Part shown: positions 23,428 through 31,239 of the stretch, piece after piece
Position numbering within the stretch: position 1 is the first letter of the stretch
How the letters are laid out: each line of letters opens with the position of its first letter
DNA from: Novosphingobium percolationis
GTDB lineage: Bacteria > Pseudomonadota > Alphaproteobacteria > Sphingomonadales > Sphingomonadaceae
Length of the DNA stretch: 64,000 nt
Reading direction: 5' to 3'
Assembly (NCBI RefSeq): GCF_020179425.1
Contig: NZ_JAILYM010000003.1
Coordinates: forward strand, 310,001 to 374,000
Translations under genes and position numbers: made by a program
Notes under the pieces: generated by a model
Told to the model about the DNA's origin: nothing
Database searches by the model: none
What the model saw: only the letters and a program-made list of their open reading frames with translations

Positions 23428-24521
23428 TAAACGGACCTCTTGCCAAGCCAGTCGTCGATCAGCGGCCAGAGCCGCCGCAACGCTGCGGGACCGGCCACGA
23501 GACTGACGTGGCCGCCCTTCGAAATGATTTCCTCGCGGTCGGTCGACCCGGTCAGCGTCATCAGCGGCCCCGCCGCCTCGCGGCTGACCACGTGATCGTG
23601 CTGCGCGATGATGTTGAGGATGGGGCAGGTGATGGCCGAGAGGTGGGCCAGCCGCCCGGCGATCTCCAGCCGGTCGTTGACCAGGCCGTTGTCCCACATC
23701 AGCTTCTTGATCTGTTCGCGGAAGTATTCGCCCGGAACCGGCAGCGTTTCCGCCGCCCAGCGGTCGAACATGCGGTAGGAACGGACGAATTCGTCGTTCC
23801 ACATGTTGGTCCACAGGTGCATCCGCCCGGCCGTGCGGTTGGCGGGCCGGGCGAGATCGAAGGCGCCGAGCATCAGTTCGGGCGGGATCACCCCCAGCCG
23901 GTCCACCATCATGTCGACATCGAAGTGCTTCTGGTCTGCCCATTTCTGGAACAGCCGCATCGTCGAAAAGTCGATCGGCGTGGCGAACAGCAGCAGGTTC
24001 CGGATGCGGTTGGCCTTGCCTTCGCCCATGTGCAGCGCGGCGTGGATCGTCGCCAGCGTGCCGCCCATGCAGTAGCCAGCCAGCGTCACGTCGCGCTCGC
24101 CGGTGATCTCCTCGATCCGCGCCATGCTGTCGGGTATGAAGCGGTCGACGTAGTCCGACAGGCCGAGATGGCTTTCGTCGTGGCGGGGCGGTGCCCAGTC
24201 GAGGTTGAACACGTCAAAGCCGCGCTGAAGCAGGTATTCGACCATGCTCTGGCCGGGTGCCAGGTCGAAGATATAGCCCTTGTTGCTGGGCGGCGAGACG
24301 ATCAGCAGCGGCACGCGGTAGATCTCGTCCACGATCGGCGTGAAGCGATAGAGCATCGCCGTGCCTTCGCGGTGGACCAGCTCCTTCTTCATCGCGCCGA
24401 CTTCCTGCCGGCCGGCGGTCAGGAATTCGAGCCCCTTGATGTTGCGCTTGATCGCCCGGTCGACTTCGCGGCGAACCCGCTCGGCAACGTCTTCGCGGCT
24501 CGGTTCGGTTCCTTCTGCCAA
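23427..24521 (-). CDS. phaC: Class III-like poly(3-hydroxyalkanoate) synthase, PhaC subunit
   Basis: About 364 residues from a TTG start (24519-24521), the usual class III length. The lipase-like box is AGYCMGG with the catalytic Cys near 151; catalytic Asp and His are in IIAQHDHVV and SKGGHVSLVAG, and the typical DWAPPRHDESHLGLSDYV segment is present. It polymerises 3-hydroxyacyl-CoA into granules and needs a PhaE or PhaR partner; the gene just upstream encodes a short candidate. No ATG lies at the family N-terminus. The TTG follows the PhaE-like stop by seven bases with AAGGGA as ribosome site. In a catabolic context it may store or buffer 3-hydroxyacyl-CoA. Confidence 0.8.
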   Translation of the reverse strand: MAEGTEPSREDVAERVRREVDRAIKRNIKGLEFLTAGRQEVGAMKKELVHREGTAMLYRFTPIVDEIYRVPLLIVSPPSNKGYIFDLAPGQSMVEYLLQRGFDVFNLDWAPPRHDESHLGLSDYVDRFIPDSMARIEEITGERDVTLAGYCMGGTLATIHAALHMGEGKANRIRNLLLFATPIDFSTMRLFQKWADQKHFDVDMMVDRLGVIPPELMLGAFDLARPANRTAGRMHLWTNMWNDEFVRSYRMFDRWAAETLPVPGEYFREQIKKLMWDNGLVNDRLEIAGRLAHLSAITCPILNIIAQHDHVVSREAAGPLMTLTGSTDREEIISKGGHVSLVAGPAALRRLWPLIDDWLGKRSV

Positions 24522-24528
24522 GATCCCG

Positions 24529-24906
24529 TTATCCCTTCGCCGCGGGCTTGCGGGTCCGCTTGGGTTCGGGAGGCGGCGGCGGCGCATCGACCGGGGCGTT
24601 GCCGGGCGTCAGCGCCCGCGCCTCGATGGCGAGGCGCAGGCGGTCGATCGAATCCTCGATGCCGGCCATGCGCTCGGCCAGTTCCTCGACTTGCGCCTTG
24701 GTCGGCATGGCGAGCGTTGCCAGCATCGACTCCATCTTCTCGGCGACCATGCGCTGCACCACCAGCTGGATGCGCGACACGTTGCCCACCACGGCGCCGA
24801 ACTGCTCGTTGTCGGTCAGCTTGGTCGACCAGCTGTTGATCTCCTGCTCCCATTTCTGGACCATGTCCGCCCAGGCGGCGACGGGATCGAACGGCTTGTC
24901 GGTCAT
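24529..24906 (-). CDS. Very short PhaE/PhaR-like PHA synthase subunit
   Basis: A 125-residue acidic helical protein: DPVAAWADMVQKWEQEINSW at the N-terminus, a coiled-coil-like middle (VVQRMVAEKMESMLATLAMPTKAQVEELAERMAGIEDSIDRLRLAIE) and a Pro-rich basic tail (APPPPPEPKRTRKPAAKG). The pattern of W-rich N-terminus, TKAQVEELAERMA and helix pair resembles the C-terminal part of PhaE, but the protein is much shorter than PhaE (roughly 350 residues) or PhaR (roughly 200). Position directly before phaC supports this role. The basic tail resembles phasin or nucleoid-binding ends. Confidence 0.65.
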   Translation of the reverse strand: MTDKPFDPVAAWADMVQKWEQEINSWSTKLTDNEQFGAVVGNVSRIQLVVQRMVAEKMESMLATLAMPTKAQVEELAERMAGIEDSIDRLRLAIEARALTPGNAPVDAPPPPPEPKRTRKPAAKG

Positions 24907-24916
24907 GCAGGTCCCT

Positions 24917-25681
24917 TCAGGTGTTGAGCGAAATGTAGCCGAGCTGCGCGGCCTTGAACACGGTCTGGCTGCGGTTCACGGCATTGAGCTTCATCGAGGC
25001 GTTGTGGATGTGGAAGCGCACGGTCGCGCGGCTGCGGCCCATGATCATGCTGATTTCCAGATCGGTCTTGCCGATTGCGGCCCAGCGCAGGCATTCCACT
25101 TCGCGCTTGGACAGGCGCGACCCCGGCGGCAGCGCCTGGACCGAGCCCATCGCGTGGACGTAGCTGGCGATGAACGTGCGCGAATAGACCCCGAAGGCGT
25201 CGCCGTGTTCAAGGAACACGTCGTCAAGCTCGGTCACCGTCGGATCGAGCGGGTTGTAGCTGACTGCGCCGATCTGGCCGAAGGGCAGGTGAACCGGCAC
25301 CACGATCGCGGCGCGGGTCATCGCGCGCGTCTCGAAGTTGGTGAGGTCGATGGCGTTGAGGTAGTGGTTGGGCTGGCGCGTGTGGAAGCCGCTGGCGTTT
25401 ACCCAGAACGGCTCGCTTTCGAAGCGGCAGGCCGACGTGATCGGGGAATCGAGCGCAATGCGCGAATTGCGCCACCACACCTTTTCATCGCTCCACCCGA
25501 AGACATCGTTGGCAAGGATGTTGCCCTCGGCATCCACGGGCGTGCGCTTGTCCGCGATGTCGTGTGCAGGCGCGGCCCGCATACCAGCGGCCAGCGCGAC
25601 CTTGTTCAGGGCTTCGGCAGCGCGCCGCACGTCTCCGGGTCCGCTTATCCGGACCTGGTCGATCGATTCCACCGAAAGCAC
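24917..25681 (-). CDS. LuxR-family regulator with autoinducer-type domain (solo)
   Basis: About 254 residues from a GTG start (25679-25681), which has a GGGAG site seven bases upstream; an ATG 48 bases further up is less well placed. The N-terminal domain has the ligand-pocket pattern of AHL receptors (WWRNSRIALDSPITSACRFE and VPVHLPFGQIGAVSY). The C-terminal HTH is LSKREVECLRWAAIGKTDLE, then MGRSRATVRFHIHNASMKL. No luxI synthase is in the window, so it is a solo regulator. It heads the operon with the PHA-synthase pair and diverges from an acyl-CoA dehydrogenase. Its ligand could be a catabolic intermediate rather than an AHL. Confidence 0.8.
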   Translation of the reverse strand: MLSVESIDQVRISGPGDVRRAAEALNKVALAAGMRAAPAHDIADKRTPVDAEGNILANDVFGWSDEKVWWRNSRIALDSPITSACRFESEPFWVNASGFHTRQPNHYLNAIDLTNFETRAMTRAAIVVPVHLPFGQIGAVSYNPLDPTVTELDDVFLEHGDAFGVYSRTFIASYVHAMGSVQALPPGSRLSKREVECLRWAAIGKTDLEISMIMGRSRATVRFHIHNASMKLNAVNRSQTVFKAAQLGYISLNT

Positions 25682-25756
25682 CGCAACTCTCCCACTCTCT
25701 CGCGGTCTTTCATACGGACGAAAGGGCAAGCGAACAATCTCGCCGTCACGCTTTCG

Positions 25757-25774
25757 GCCTAGTATTTTGCAGAG
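25757..25774 (-). promoter_or_regulatory. Shared motif CTCTGCAAAA-N2-CTAGGC, copy 2
   Basis: On the minus strand this reads CTCTGCAAAATACTAGGC, 76 bases upstream of the LuxR GTG and 54 bases upstream of the divergent acyl-CoA dehydrogenase start. It matches 21863-21880 at 16 of 18 positions. Location next to a luxR gene makes autoregulation and co-regulation of the thiolase operon a reasonable hypothesis. Confidence 0.45.
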
Positions 25775-25827
25775 CGTGGCGCGGGGCCCGCCGGGGGGTA
25801 GGGATCGAAGCGCAAGGGAGATTGCCC

Positions 25828-26934
25828 GTGAATTTCGACCTGACCGAAGACGAGGAAATGCTCAAGGCGCTGGCCGAGCGCTTCGTCGAGGATCATTATG
25901 ATATCGACCGCCGTCGCGCCTATGTCGCGTCCGACGAAGGTTTTTCAAAGGCCAACTGGTCGCTGCTGGGCGAATTGGGCCTGATCGCCGCGCCCTTCGC
26001 CGAGGAACTGGGCGGGCTGGGGCTCGACGCCACAGCCATAGCCACGGTGTTCGAAGCGCTCGGGCGGGGCCTGTTCGTCGAACCGCTGATCGACAACGTG
26101 CTGGTGGCCGGTCGCCTGTTCGCCGCGACGGCGCCCGAAGCGTTGCGCGACCAGTGGCTGGGTGACATCCTGATCGGCGGCAAGCGCCTCGCGCTCGCCC
26201 ACGCCGAAGCGGGCAGCCGTGATGGCAGCCTGTGGGTGGAAACCACCGCCCGGGGCGAAGGGGCCGAAGCCGTGCTGACCGGCGTGAAGACCTGCGTGGT
26301 CGCGGGCGCCGGGGCCGATGGCTACGTCGTCACCGCGCGCCGTGCAGGCGCTGCGGGCGATGCCGAAGGGCTGGGCCTGTTCTTCGTCGAAGCGGGGGCC
26401 TCGGGCCTGGTCGCCACGCCCTGGCGCATGGCCGATGGATCGGTCGCGGCGCGGATCGTGCTCGACGCCACGCCCGCCGTCGCGCTGGCCGGTGGCCATG
26501 CCGAACTGGCAGACGGCGAACAGCTCGCTTCGCTGGCGCGCTCGGCCGAAGCGCTGGGCATCATGCAGCGCCTGTTCGACGACACCGTCGAATACCTGCG
26601 CACCCGCAAGCAGTTCGGAACGCCGATCGGCCAGTTCCAGGCGATCCAGCACCGCATGACCGCGCAATATGCCGCGATCGAACAGGGGCGCGCACTGCTC
26701 AACCTCGCCATGGTCAGCCAGGGCGGCGAAGGCTTTGCGGCGGCGGTTGCGGGCGTGCGCGCCTTCCTCGCATCCGCCGGGATCGAGCTGGGGCACGAGA
26801 TGATCCAGTTCCACGGCGGGATGGGCGTCACCGACGAACTGACCATCGGCCACGGCCACAAGCGCCTTCTGGTGCTGTCGCGCTGGCCGGATACCCCCGA
26901 GGCCGCGCTCGACAGGTTCGCCGACGCGGCCTGA
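25828..26934 (+). CDS. Acyl-CoA dehydrogenase, small-subunit type
   Basis: A 368-residue acyl-CoA dehydrogenase from GTG 25828 (GGGAG eight bases upstream); the longer frame before it is not family-like. The N-terminal region has LTEDEEMLKALAERFVEDHYD and APFAEELGGLGLDATAIATV, the C-terminal domain EYLRTRKQFGTPIGQFQAIQH and FHGGMGVTDELTIGHGHKR. The reduced middle domain and GVTDE ending fit the small partner of heteromeric FadE enzymes. It stands alone, divergent from the luxR operon, so its partner must come from another unit; the 404-residue enzyme at 19027 is the best candidate in the window. Confidence 0.85.
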   Translation: MNFDLTEDEEMLKALAERFVEDHYDIDRRRAYVASDEGFSKANWSLLGELGLIAAPFAEELGGLGLDATAIATVFEALGRGLFVEPLIDNVLVAGRLFAATAPEALRDQWLGDILIGGKRLALAHAEAGSRDGSLWVETTARGEGAEAVLTGVKTCVVAGAGADGYVVTARRAGAAGDAEGLGLFFVEAGASGLVATPWRMADGSVAARIVLDATPAVALAGGHAELADGEQLASLARSAEALGIMQRLFDDTVEYLRTRKQFGTPIGQFQAIQHRMTAQYAAIEQGRALLNLAMVSQGGEGFAAAVAGVRAFLASAGIELGHEMIQFHGGMGVTDELTIGHGHKRLLVLSRWPDTPEAALDRFADAA

Positions 26935-26954
26935 GCGGATTTATGGCAGGATGC

Positions 26955-26986
26955 CAAGGGCCTCGCCGGCAACGGCGGGGCCTTTT
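26955..26986 (+). terminator. Hairpin terminator after the acyl-CoA dehydrogenase
   Basis: AAGGGCCTCGCCG and CGGCGGGGCCTT arms with a short AACG-containing loop, followed by TTTTGCTTTT. It ends the 25828 gene. Confidence 0.6.
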
Positions 26987-27035
26987 GCTTTTGGGCCGAA
27001 GGGCGATGGATTTGCGCGGCGGTCGCAAGGAGATA

Positions 27036-27167
27036 TTTCGCGCAAAGACGCGAAGACGCAGAGGGGGCGCGCCGCAGGCAATGGTGGGGCTGCCCATCGG
27101 TGGCGAAGCGAAAAGGCGACTTCGTCGCATGCGCGACATCTTTGCGTCTTTGCGTCTTCGCGCGAAA
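27036..27167. repeat. About 130-base element with 28-base terminal inverted repeats
   Basis: The left end TTTCGCGCAAAGACGCGAAG... (27036-27063) and the complement of the right end (27139-27167) agree at all but about three positions, with tandem AAGACGC units in both. The interior contains a smaller CGACTTCGTCGCATGCGCGA palindrome-like stretch and no open frame that looks real. It lies in the 331-base gap between two transcription units, between two terminators. It resembles a non-autonomous palindromic element of the MITE or REP type; no target duplication was recognised. Confidence 0.5.
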
Positions 27168-27212
27168 CCTCTTCTTCTCCACGTTCTCGGCGCGAAACAC
27201 GCCTCCATAGCG

Positions 27213-27245
27213 AAAAAGGCCGGAGCAACCGCCCCGGCCTTTCCC
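27213..27245. terminator. Bidirectional terminator after the ThuA-like gene
   Basis: AAAGGCCGG and CCGGCCTTT arms around a ten-base loop, with A-run before and TTTCCC after. It lies just downstream of the minus-strand ThuA-like gene. Confidence 0.6.
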
Positions 27246-27265
27246 TTATCCAGACATCCGCGCGA

Positions 27266-28051
27266 TCACGCCTTGGCTTCGCGATCCTTGATCCAGCCGA
27301 TACCACGGCGGAGCAGGTCGTAGAACACCGGCAGGTCCCACGCGCAGCGGTCCACCGTCGGCCACCAGTCGAGCATCGGCTGAAGATCGTAGTGCCCGCG
27401 GCAGTGGCCGAGCGTGTTGTACAGCACCGCGCCCTTGCCATGGGCCTTGATGTACATGACCGGGTGCGTGCCCGGCGCGTCGGCAGCTTCGACGAAGCCC
27501 GTGCCGGGTTCGGTGCATTCGGTTTCCAGCAGCACGTGCAGGTCGCCGTGGCATTCCATGTGGTAGAGTTCGTCCGTGGTGTCGAACGCCTCGATCCCCT
27601 GCGTCAGCGGGTGATCGTGATCGGCGACGGTCACGGTGTAGGGCGCGATCGGCGGGTGGCTGATGAACTGGCTGCCGAGCAGGTCCATCATCAGCGGCGC
27701 CCAGCGCGGCGCTTCCCACAGCCCGGCGTTGGGGCCTTCGGACAGCAGGCGCAGCACCGAATTGGTGCCGTGCAGCGCATACCAGCGCCCGCCGTTCTCC
27801 AGCCACGCCCGCAGCGCTTCCTGCGCCTTGAGCGAGGGCGTCACGTCGCAGGTGTAGGTTATCACGATGTCCGCCGCCTCGATCGCGGCGATGTTCTCGT
27901 AATCCTCGAACACGCGGGTGCGCACGCGCGGATCCTCGGCCAGCAGCTTGAGCAGCTCAAGCCGGGCGAAGTCCATGTCGTGCCACACGCCGCCGCAGAT
28001 CAGCACGCAGTCGATGCGCGGCGGATGGGTTTCGGTCGCTGCCTCGCTCAT
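27266..28051 (-). CDS. ThuA-like (class I glutamine amidotransferase-like fold) protein
   Basis: A 261-residue ThuA-domain protein: VLICGGVWHDMDFARLEL, RVFEDYENIAAIEAADIVITYTCDV, GGRWYALHGTNSVL and VMYIKAHGKGAVLYNTLGHCRGHYD. In this family the GHxxxxxD-like ending and ALHGT segment are typical. ThuA proteins are linked to sugar or polyol breakdown in rhizobia but their reaction is not settled. It overlaps the Rieske oxygenase gene upstream by four bases (ATGA), so it should be made together with that enzyme. A role in processing the Rieske product is inferred only from that coupling. Confidence 0.75.
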   Translation of the reverse strand: MSEAATETHPPRIDCVLICGGVWHDMDFARLELLKLLAEDPRVRTRVFEDYENIAAIEAADIVITYTCDVTPSLKAQEALRAWLENGGRWYALHGTNSVLRLLSEGPNAGLWEAPRWAPLMMDLLGSQFISHPPIAPYTVTVADHDHPLTQGIEAFDTTDELYHMECHGDLHVLLETECTEPGTGFVEAADAPGTHPVMYIKAHGKGAVLYNTLGHCRGHYDLQPMLDWWPTVDRCAWDLPVFYDLLRRGIGWIKDREAKA

Positions 28052-29466
28052 GCCTTGGCCCCCAGTTCGCCGTTCAGGTACTTGTCGAGCGTCTGGTGGA
28101 ACTGGCGGATGCGGATTTCCTGGTAGTCGCCCAGGTTCACTTCGCCGGTCTTCGACGCATGGAGGCCTTCCTGCACGAAGGGCAGGTTTTCCATGTCCTG
28201 TTCGAACACGTCGCCCAGCACGCCCAGCTCAGGCGCGGCGGTCCACTTGTCGTCGGGGCCGAGCAGCTTCATCGGCACGGCGCGCGGGATCGGCTCACCC
28301 TTCTTGACGCGCGCCAGGATGCGCACTTCCATCAGGCAGGTGTCGGGCGTCTTTCCGGGGCGCCAGCGGTAGACGATGTTTGGCATGAACCCGCCCCACG
28401 GCGCGAAGTTCGGGAACACGTTGTAGACGAGGCCGTCGAGCAGCTCGGCATCGGTCGCATGGTCGTGGTCATAGCCGCTCTGTTCGGCATAGCCCTTGCG
28501 CATCGCCGCGCCCAGCGCCTCGCGCGCGGTCATGCCTTCTGGCACGGTCACCGCAAAGGGGTCGCCGCTGCCTTCGTAGTTGTCGCCCGACCGCCCGTTG
28601 TACTTGACGAACTCGTCGACGATCCACTGCTGGCTCTTGCCTTCGCCGTCAATGTGCGGGCTCATGATGCCGAAGGGCACCAGGTTGACGTTCACGTTGT
28701 CGCCCCAGGTCCAGTAGGCGCTGTTGCAATCGCCGGTGAAGGGCAGCAGCTGGGGATGGGTGACGATCGTGTGCCAGGCTTCCATGAACGCCTCGGCGGT
28801 GACCTTCCAGTTGGCGGGCACTTCCTTGGCGACGTAGATCACCGTGGTGCATTCTTCATGGCGCCAGCGCTTGAAGAACTCGGGGATGGGAGCGAGGAAT
28901 TCCTCGAGGCTCGGCCCGCCCTTTTCCTCGCGGATGAAGATGTATCCGCCCCAACGGCCGACTTCGGCTTCGGGCAGGCTCATCTTGTCCTTGGTCAGGT
29001 GCTTGAAGTCCCACGAACAGGGCATGCCGTCGAAGCTGCCGTCCTTGTTCCAGGCGAAGCCGTGGAACGGGCAGGTGAACTTGTCGGCGGCGCCGTCTTC
29101 CTTGCGCAGCTTGCGGCCGCGATGAAGACAGACGTTGTGCATCGCCTTGACCGAGCCGTCATCCTGACGGCTGATCAGCCACGACCGCCCGACGTTCTCG
29201 AACACCACGTAGTCGCCGGCTTCGGGGATGTCCTCTTCACGCGCAGCGAACTGCCACACGTAGGGCCACATCTTCTCGCGTTCCAGCTTGGCGAATTCCT
29301 CGCTGGTGTAGCGAGCGGCCGCCAGCGGTTCGCTGCCGCGATACTGATAGCTCTCTTCGGTCAGGATGGCGGGCGCGGGACGCGAATCCTGCGCCATCAA
29401 CTCCTGCCAGCTGATGCCTTCGCTGCGGGCCATGCCGCCGCCAATGTTGGGATCACGATCGGCCAT
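28048..29466 (-). CDS. Rieske non-heme iron oxygenase alpha subunit (R1)
   Basis: A 472-residue ring-hydroxylating-type oxygenase. The Rieske cluster ligands are CLH (113, 115) and CPFH (132, 135). The mononuclear iron site is FMEAWHTIVTHP, giving the two His ligands five residues apart and Glu in place of the usual bridging Asp; the third iron ligand is probably the Asp in VFEQDMENLP. It would use O2 and electrons from a ferredoxin/reductase that is not encoded here to mono- or dihydroxylate or demethylate a substrate. It heads a two-gene operon with the ThuA-like gene and diverges from an operon of three SDRs. ATG 29464-29466 was chosen as the first Met with family context. Confidence 0.85.
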   Translation of the reverse strand: MADRDPNIGGGMARSEGISWQELMAQDSRPAPAILTEESYQYRGSEPLAAARYTSEEFAKLEREKMWPYVWQFAAREEDIPEAGDYVVFENVGRSWLISRQDDGSVKAMHNVCLHRGRKLRKEDGAADKFTCPFHGFAWNKDGSFDGMPCSWDFKHLTKDKMSLPEAEVGRWGGYIFIREEKGGPSLEEFLAPIPEFFKRWRHEECTTVIYVAKEVPANWKVTAEAFMEAWHTIVTHPQLLPFTGDCNSAYWTWGDNVNVNLVPFGIMSPHIDGEGKSQQWIVDEFVKYNGRSGDNYEGSGDPFAVTVPEGMTAREALGAAMRKGYAEQSGYDHDHATDAELLDGLVYNVFPNFAPWGGFMPNIVYRWRPGKTPDTCLMEVRILARVKKGEPIPRAVPMKLLGPDDKWTAAPELGVLGDVFEQDMENLPFVQEGLHASKTGEVNLGDYQEIRIRQFHQTLDKYLNGELGAKA

Positions 29467-29635
29467 TTTTTTCGATTCCTCACCCGGTCTGGATAATACC
29501 GTCAATGCTGCCGGTTTTGCCGCTCGCCCGCGCGCGCGTCACCTTGCATAAAAGCATAGGTTGCGCGTGGAAATCAGTCGCCTACCACTTTCGCGAAGCG
29601 GAGTCCTTCGTGTGCCGTAAAGGCGGGAGAGAACA

Positions 29636-30418
29636 GTGGCAGGAAAGTTGGAAGGCAAGGTCGCGCTCGTCACGGGCGGAACGACCGGAATCGGCGCGGC
29701 TGCGGTGCGGCGACTCGCGGCCGAGGGCGCGAAGGTGTATTTCACCGGATCGAAGGAAGAACCGGCCCGCGCGCTGTGCGACGAAACCGGCGCCACGTTC
29801 AGCAAGCTGCGCGTGCAGGACGCGGCTGGCTGGCCCGTGCTGATCGACGAGATCATCGCCGCGCATGGCCGTCTCGACGTGGTCTTCGCCAATGCTGGCA
29901 TCGAAGCGGGTGACGGCAGCATCGAAGACGTCAGCCTCGAAGGCTGGAACGGCATCATCGCCGTCAACCAGACCGGCGTGATGCTGACCGTGCAGAACGC
30001 GATCCTGGGCATGAAGCGCAACCCCGAAGGACCGACGGGCTCGATCATCATCAATTCCTCGATGAACGCCACGCGCCCTTTGGGCAACTACGTCGCCTAT
30101 TCGGTGACCAAGGCGGCGGTGTGCGCGCTGGCCAAGTCGTCGGCGGTCTATTGCGGCCAGAAGAAGTACAAGATCCGCATCAATGCGATCCTGCCGGGCG
30201 TGGTGGAAACCCCGCTGATCACGCAGATCATGAACGCGCAGCCTGATCCGGCCGCCGCGCGCGCCATGTACGAGGGCATGGCCCCGATGGGCCGCATGGC
30301 CCAGATCGACGAAATTTCGGGCCTCGTGGCCTATCTCGCCTCGGACGAGGCCGGTTTCATTTCGGGCGCGGAAATCGCGATCGACGGCGCAACGACCGCC
30401 GGCATGATGGGAGTGTGA
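29636..30418 (+). CDS. Short-chain dehydrogenase/reductase (first of three in tandem)
   Basis: A 260-residue classical SDR from GTG 29636 with GGGAGAG upstream. NAD(P) motif TGGTTGIGAAA, VFANAGIEA, catalytic Ser in INSSMNATRP and Tyr/Lys in AYSVTKAAV. Oxidation of a secondary alcohol to a ketone, or the reverse, on a Rieske-derived diol or hydroxyl is a reasonable role. It begins a three-SDR operon ending at a strong terminator and diverges from R1. The next SDR starts within a few bases of this stop. Confidence 0.85.
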   Translation: MAGKLEGKVALVTGGTTGIGAAAVRRLAAEGAKVYFTGSKEEPARALCDETGATFSKLRVQDAAGWPVLIDEIIAAHGRLDVVFANAGIEAGDGSIEDVSLEGWNGIIAVNQTGVMLTVQNAILGMKRNPEGPTGSIIINSSMNATRPLGNYVAYSVTKAAVCALAKSSAVYCGQKKYKIRINAILPGVVETPLITQIMNAQPDPAAARAMYEGMAPMGRMAQIDEISGLVAYLASDEAGFISGAEIAIDGATTAGMMGV

Positions 30419-30423
30419 TTGGA

Positions 30424-31239
30424 ATGGAATTGGGTTCTCAGCGGCTGAAGGGCCGTGTCGCCTTCGTTTCGGGCGGCCTGCGCGGCATCGGCCTCGCCTG
30501 CGCCGAACGCTTTCTGGCCGAAGGTGCCGAAGTGGTCCTCTCGGACCTTGACGCCGCCGACAGCGAAACCGCCGTCGAAGTGATGGGCCGTCTCGGCCAG
30601 GCCGCCAGCTATGTCTCGGCCAACGTCGCCAAGGAAGAAGACTGGGAGCGCGCGGTCGCTCTCGTCCAGGAACGCCATGGCAAGTGCCACATCCTCGTCA
30701 ACAACGCCGGGATCGACCTGACCGGGCCGGTGGAAAGCCTCAGCATGGACGGCTGGCGCCGGATCATGTCGGTCAACGTCGACGGCGTGTTCCTGGGCGT
30801 GAAGCACTTCACCCCGCTGATGGCGGAAAGCGGCAAGTACTTCCGCGGCGGTTCCTCGATCATCAACGTCAGCTCGATCATGGGCCTCGTCGGCATGAAC
30901 GAAGTGTCGGCCTACAACGCCAGCAAGGGCGCGGTGCGGCTGTTCACCAAGGGCATCGCCATCGAATTCGCGCAGAAGCAGATGCCGATCCGCGCCAATT
31001 CGCTGCACCCCGGCTTCGTCAAGACGCCGCTCCTCGCTGCCGGTTTCCAGCGCTGGGTCGATCAGGGCTTCGCCGAAAAGCCCGATGACCTCGTGGCGGG
31101 CGTGGTGGGCATGACGCCGATCGGCCGCCTGGCCGATCCCTCGGAACTTGCCTCGGCGGCGTTCTTCCTCGCCTCGGAAGATTCGAGCTACATGACCGGC
31201 ACCGAGCTGGTCATCGACGGAGGGTACACGGCACAATGA
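30424..31239 (+). CDS. Short-chain dehydrogenase/reductase (second of three)
   Basis: A 271-residue classical SDR. VSGGLRGIGLACAERF for the dinucleotide, DLDAAD after beta 2, NNAGIDLTGPVE, NVSSIMGLVGMNEV with the Ser and AYNASKGAV with Tyr/Lys; the C-terminus YMTGTELVIDGGYTAQ is typical. ATG 30424 is taken, but GTG 30415, overlapping the previous stop with a better GGGA site, is an alternative that adds three residues. It overlaps the third SDR by four bases (ATGA). Confidence 0.85.
   Translation: MELGSQRLKGRVAFVSGGLRGIGLACAERFLAEGAEVVLSDLDAADSETAVEVMGRLGQAASYVSANVAKEEDWERAVALVQERHGKCHILVNNAGIDLTGPVESLSMDGWRRIMSVNVDGVFLGVKHFTPLMAESGKYFRGGSSIINVSSIMGLVGMNEVSAYNASKGAVRLFTKGIAIEFAQKQMPIRANSLHPGFVKTPLLAAGFQRWVDQGFAEKPDDLVAGVVGMTPIGRLADPSELASAAFFLASEDSSYMTGTELVIDGGYTAQ

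Noticed and set aside
27000..27240. tRNA or small RNA gene in the 331-base gap
   Set aside because: No cloverleaf or CCA-bearing pattern; the structure is explained by the inverted-repeat element and two terminators.
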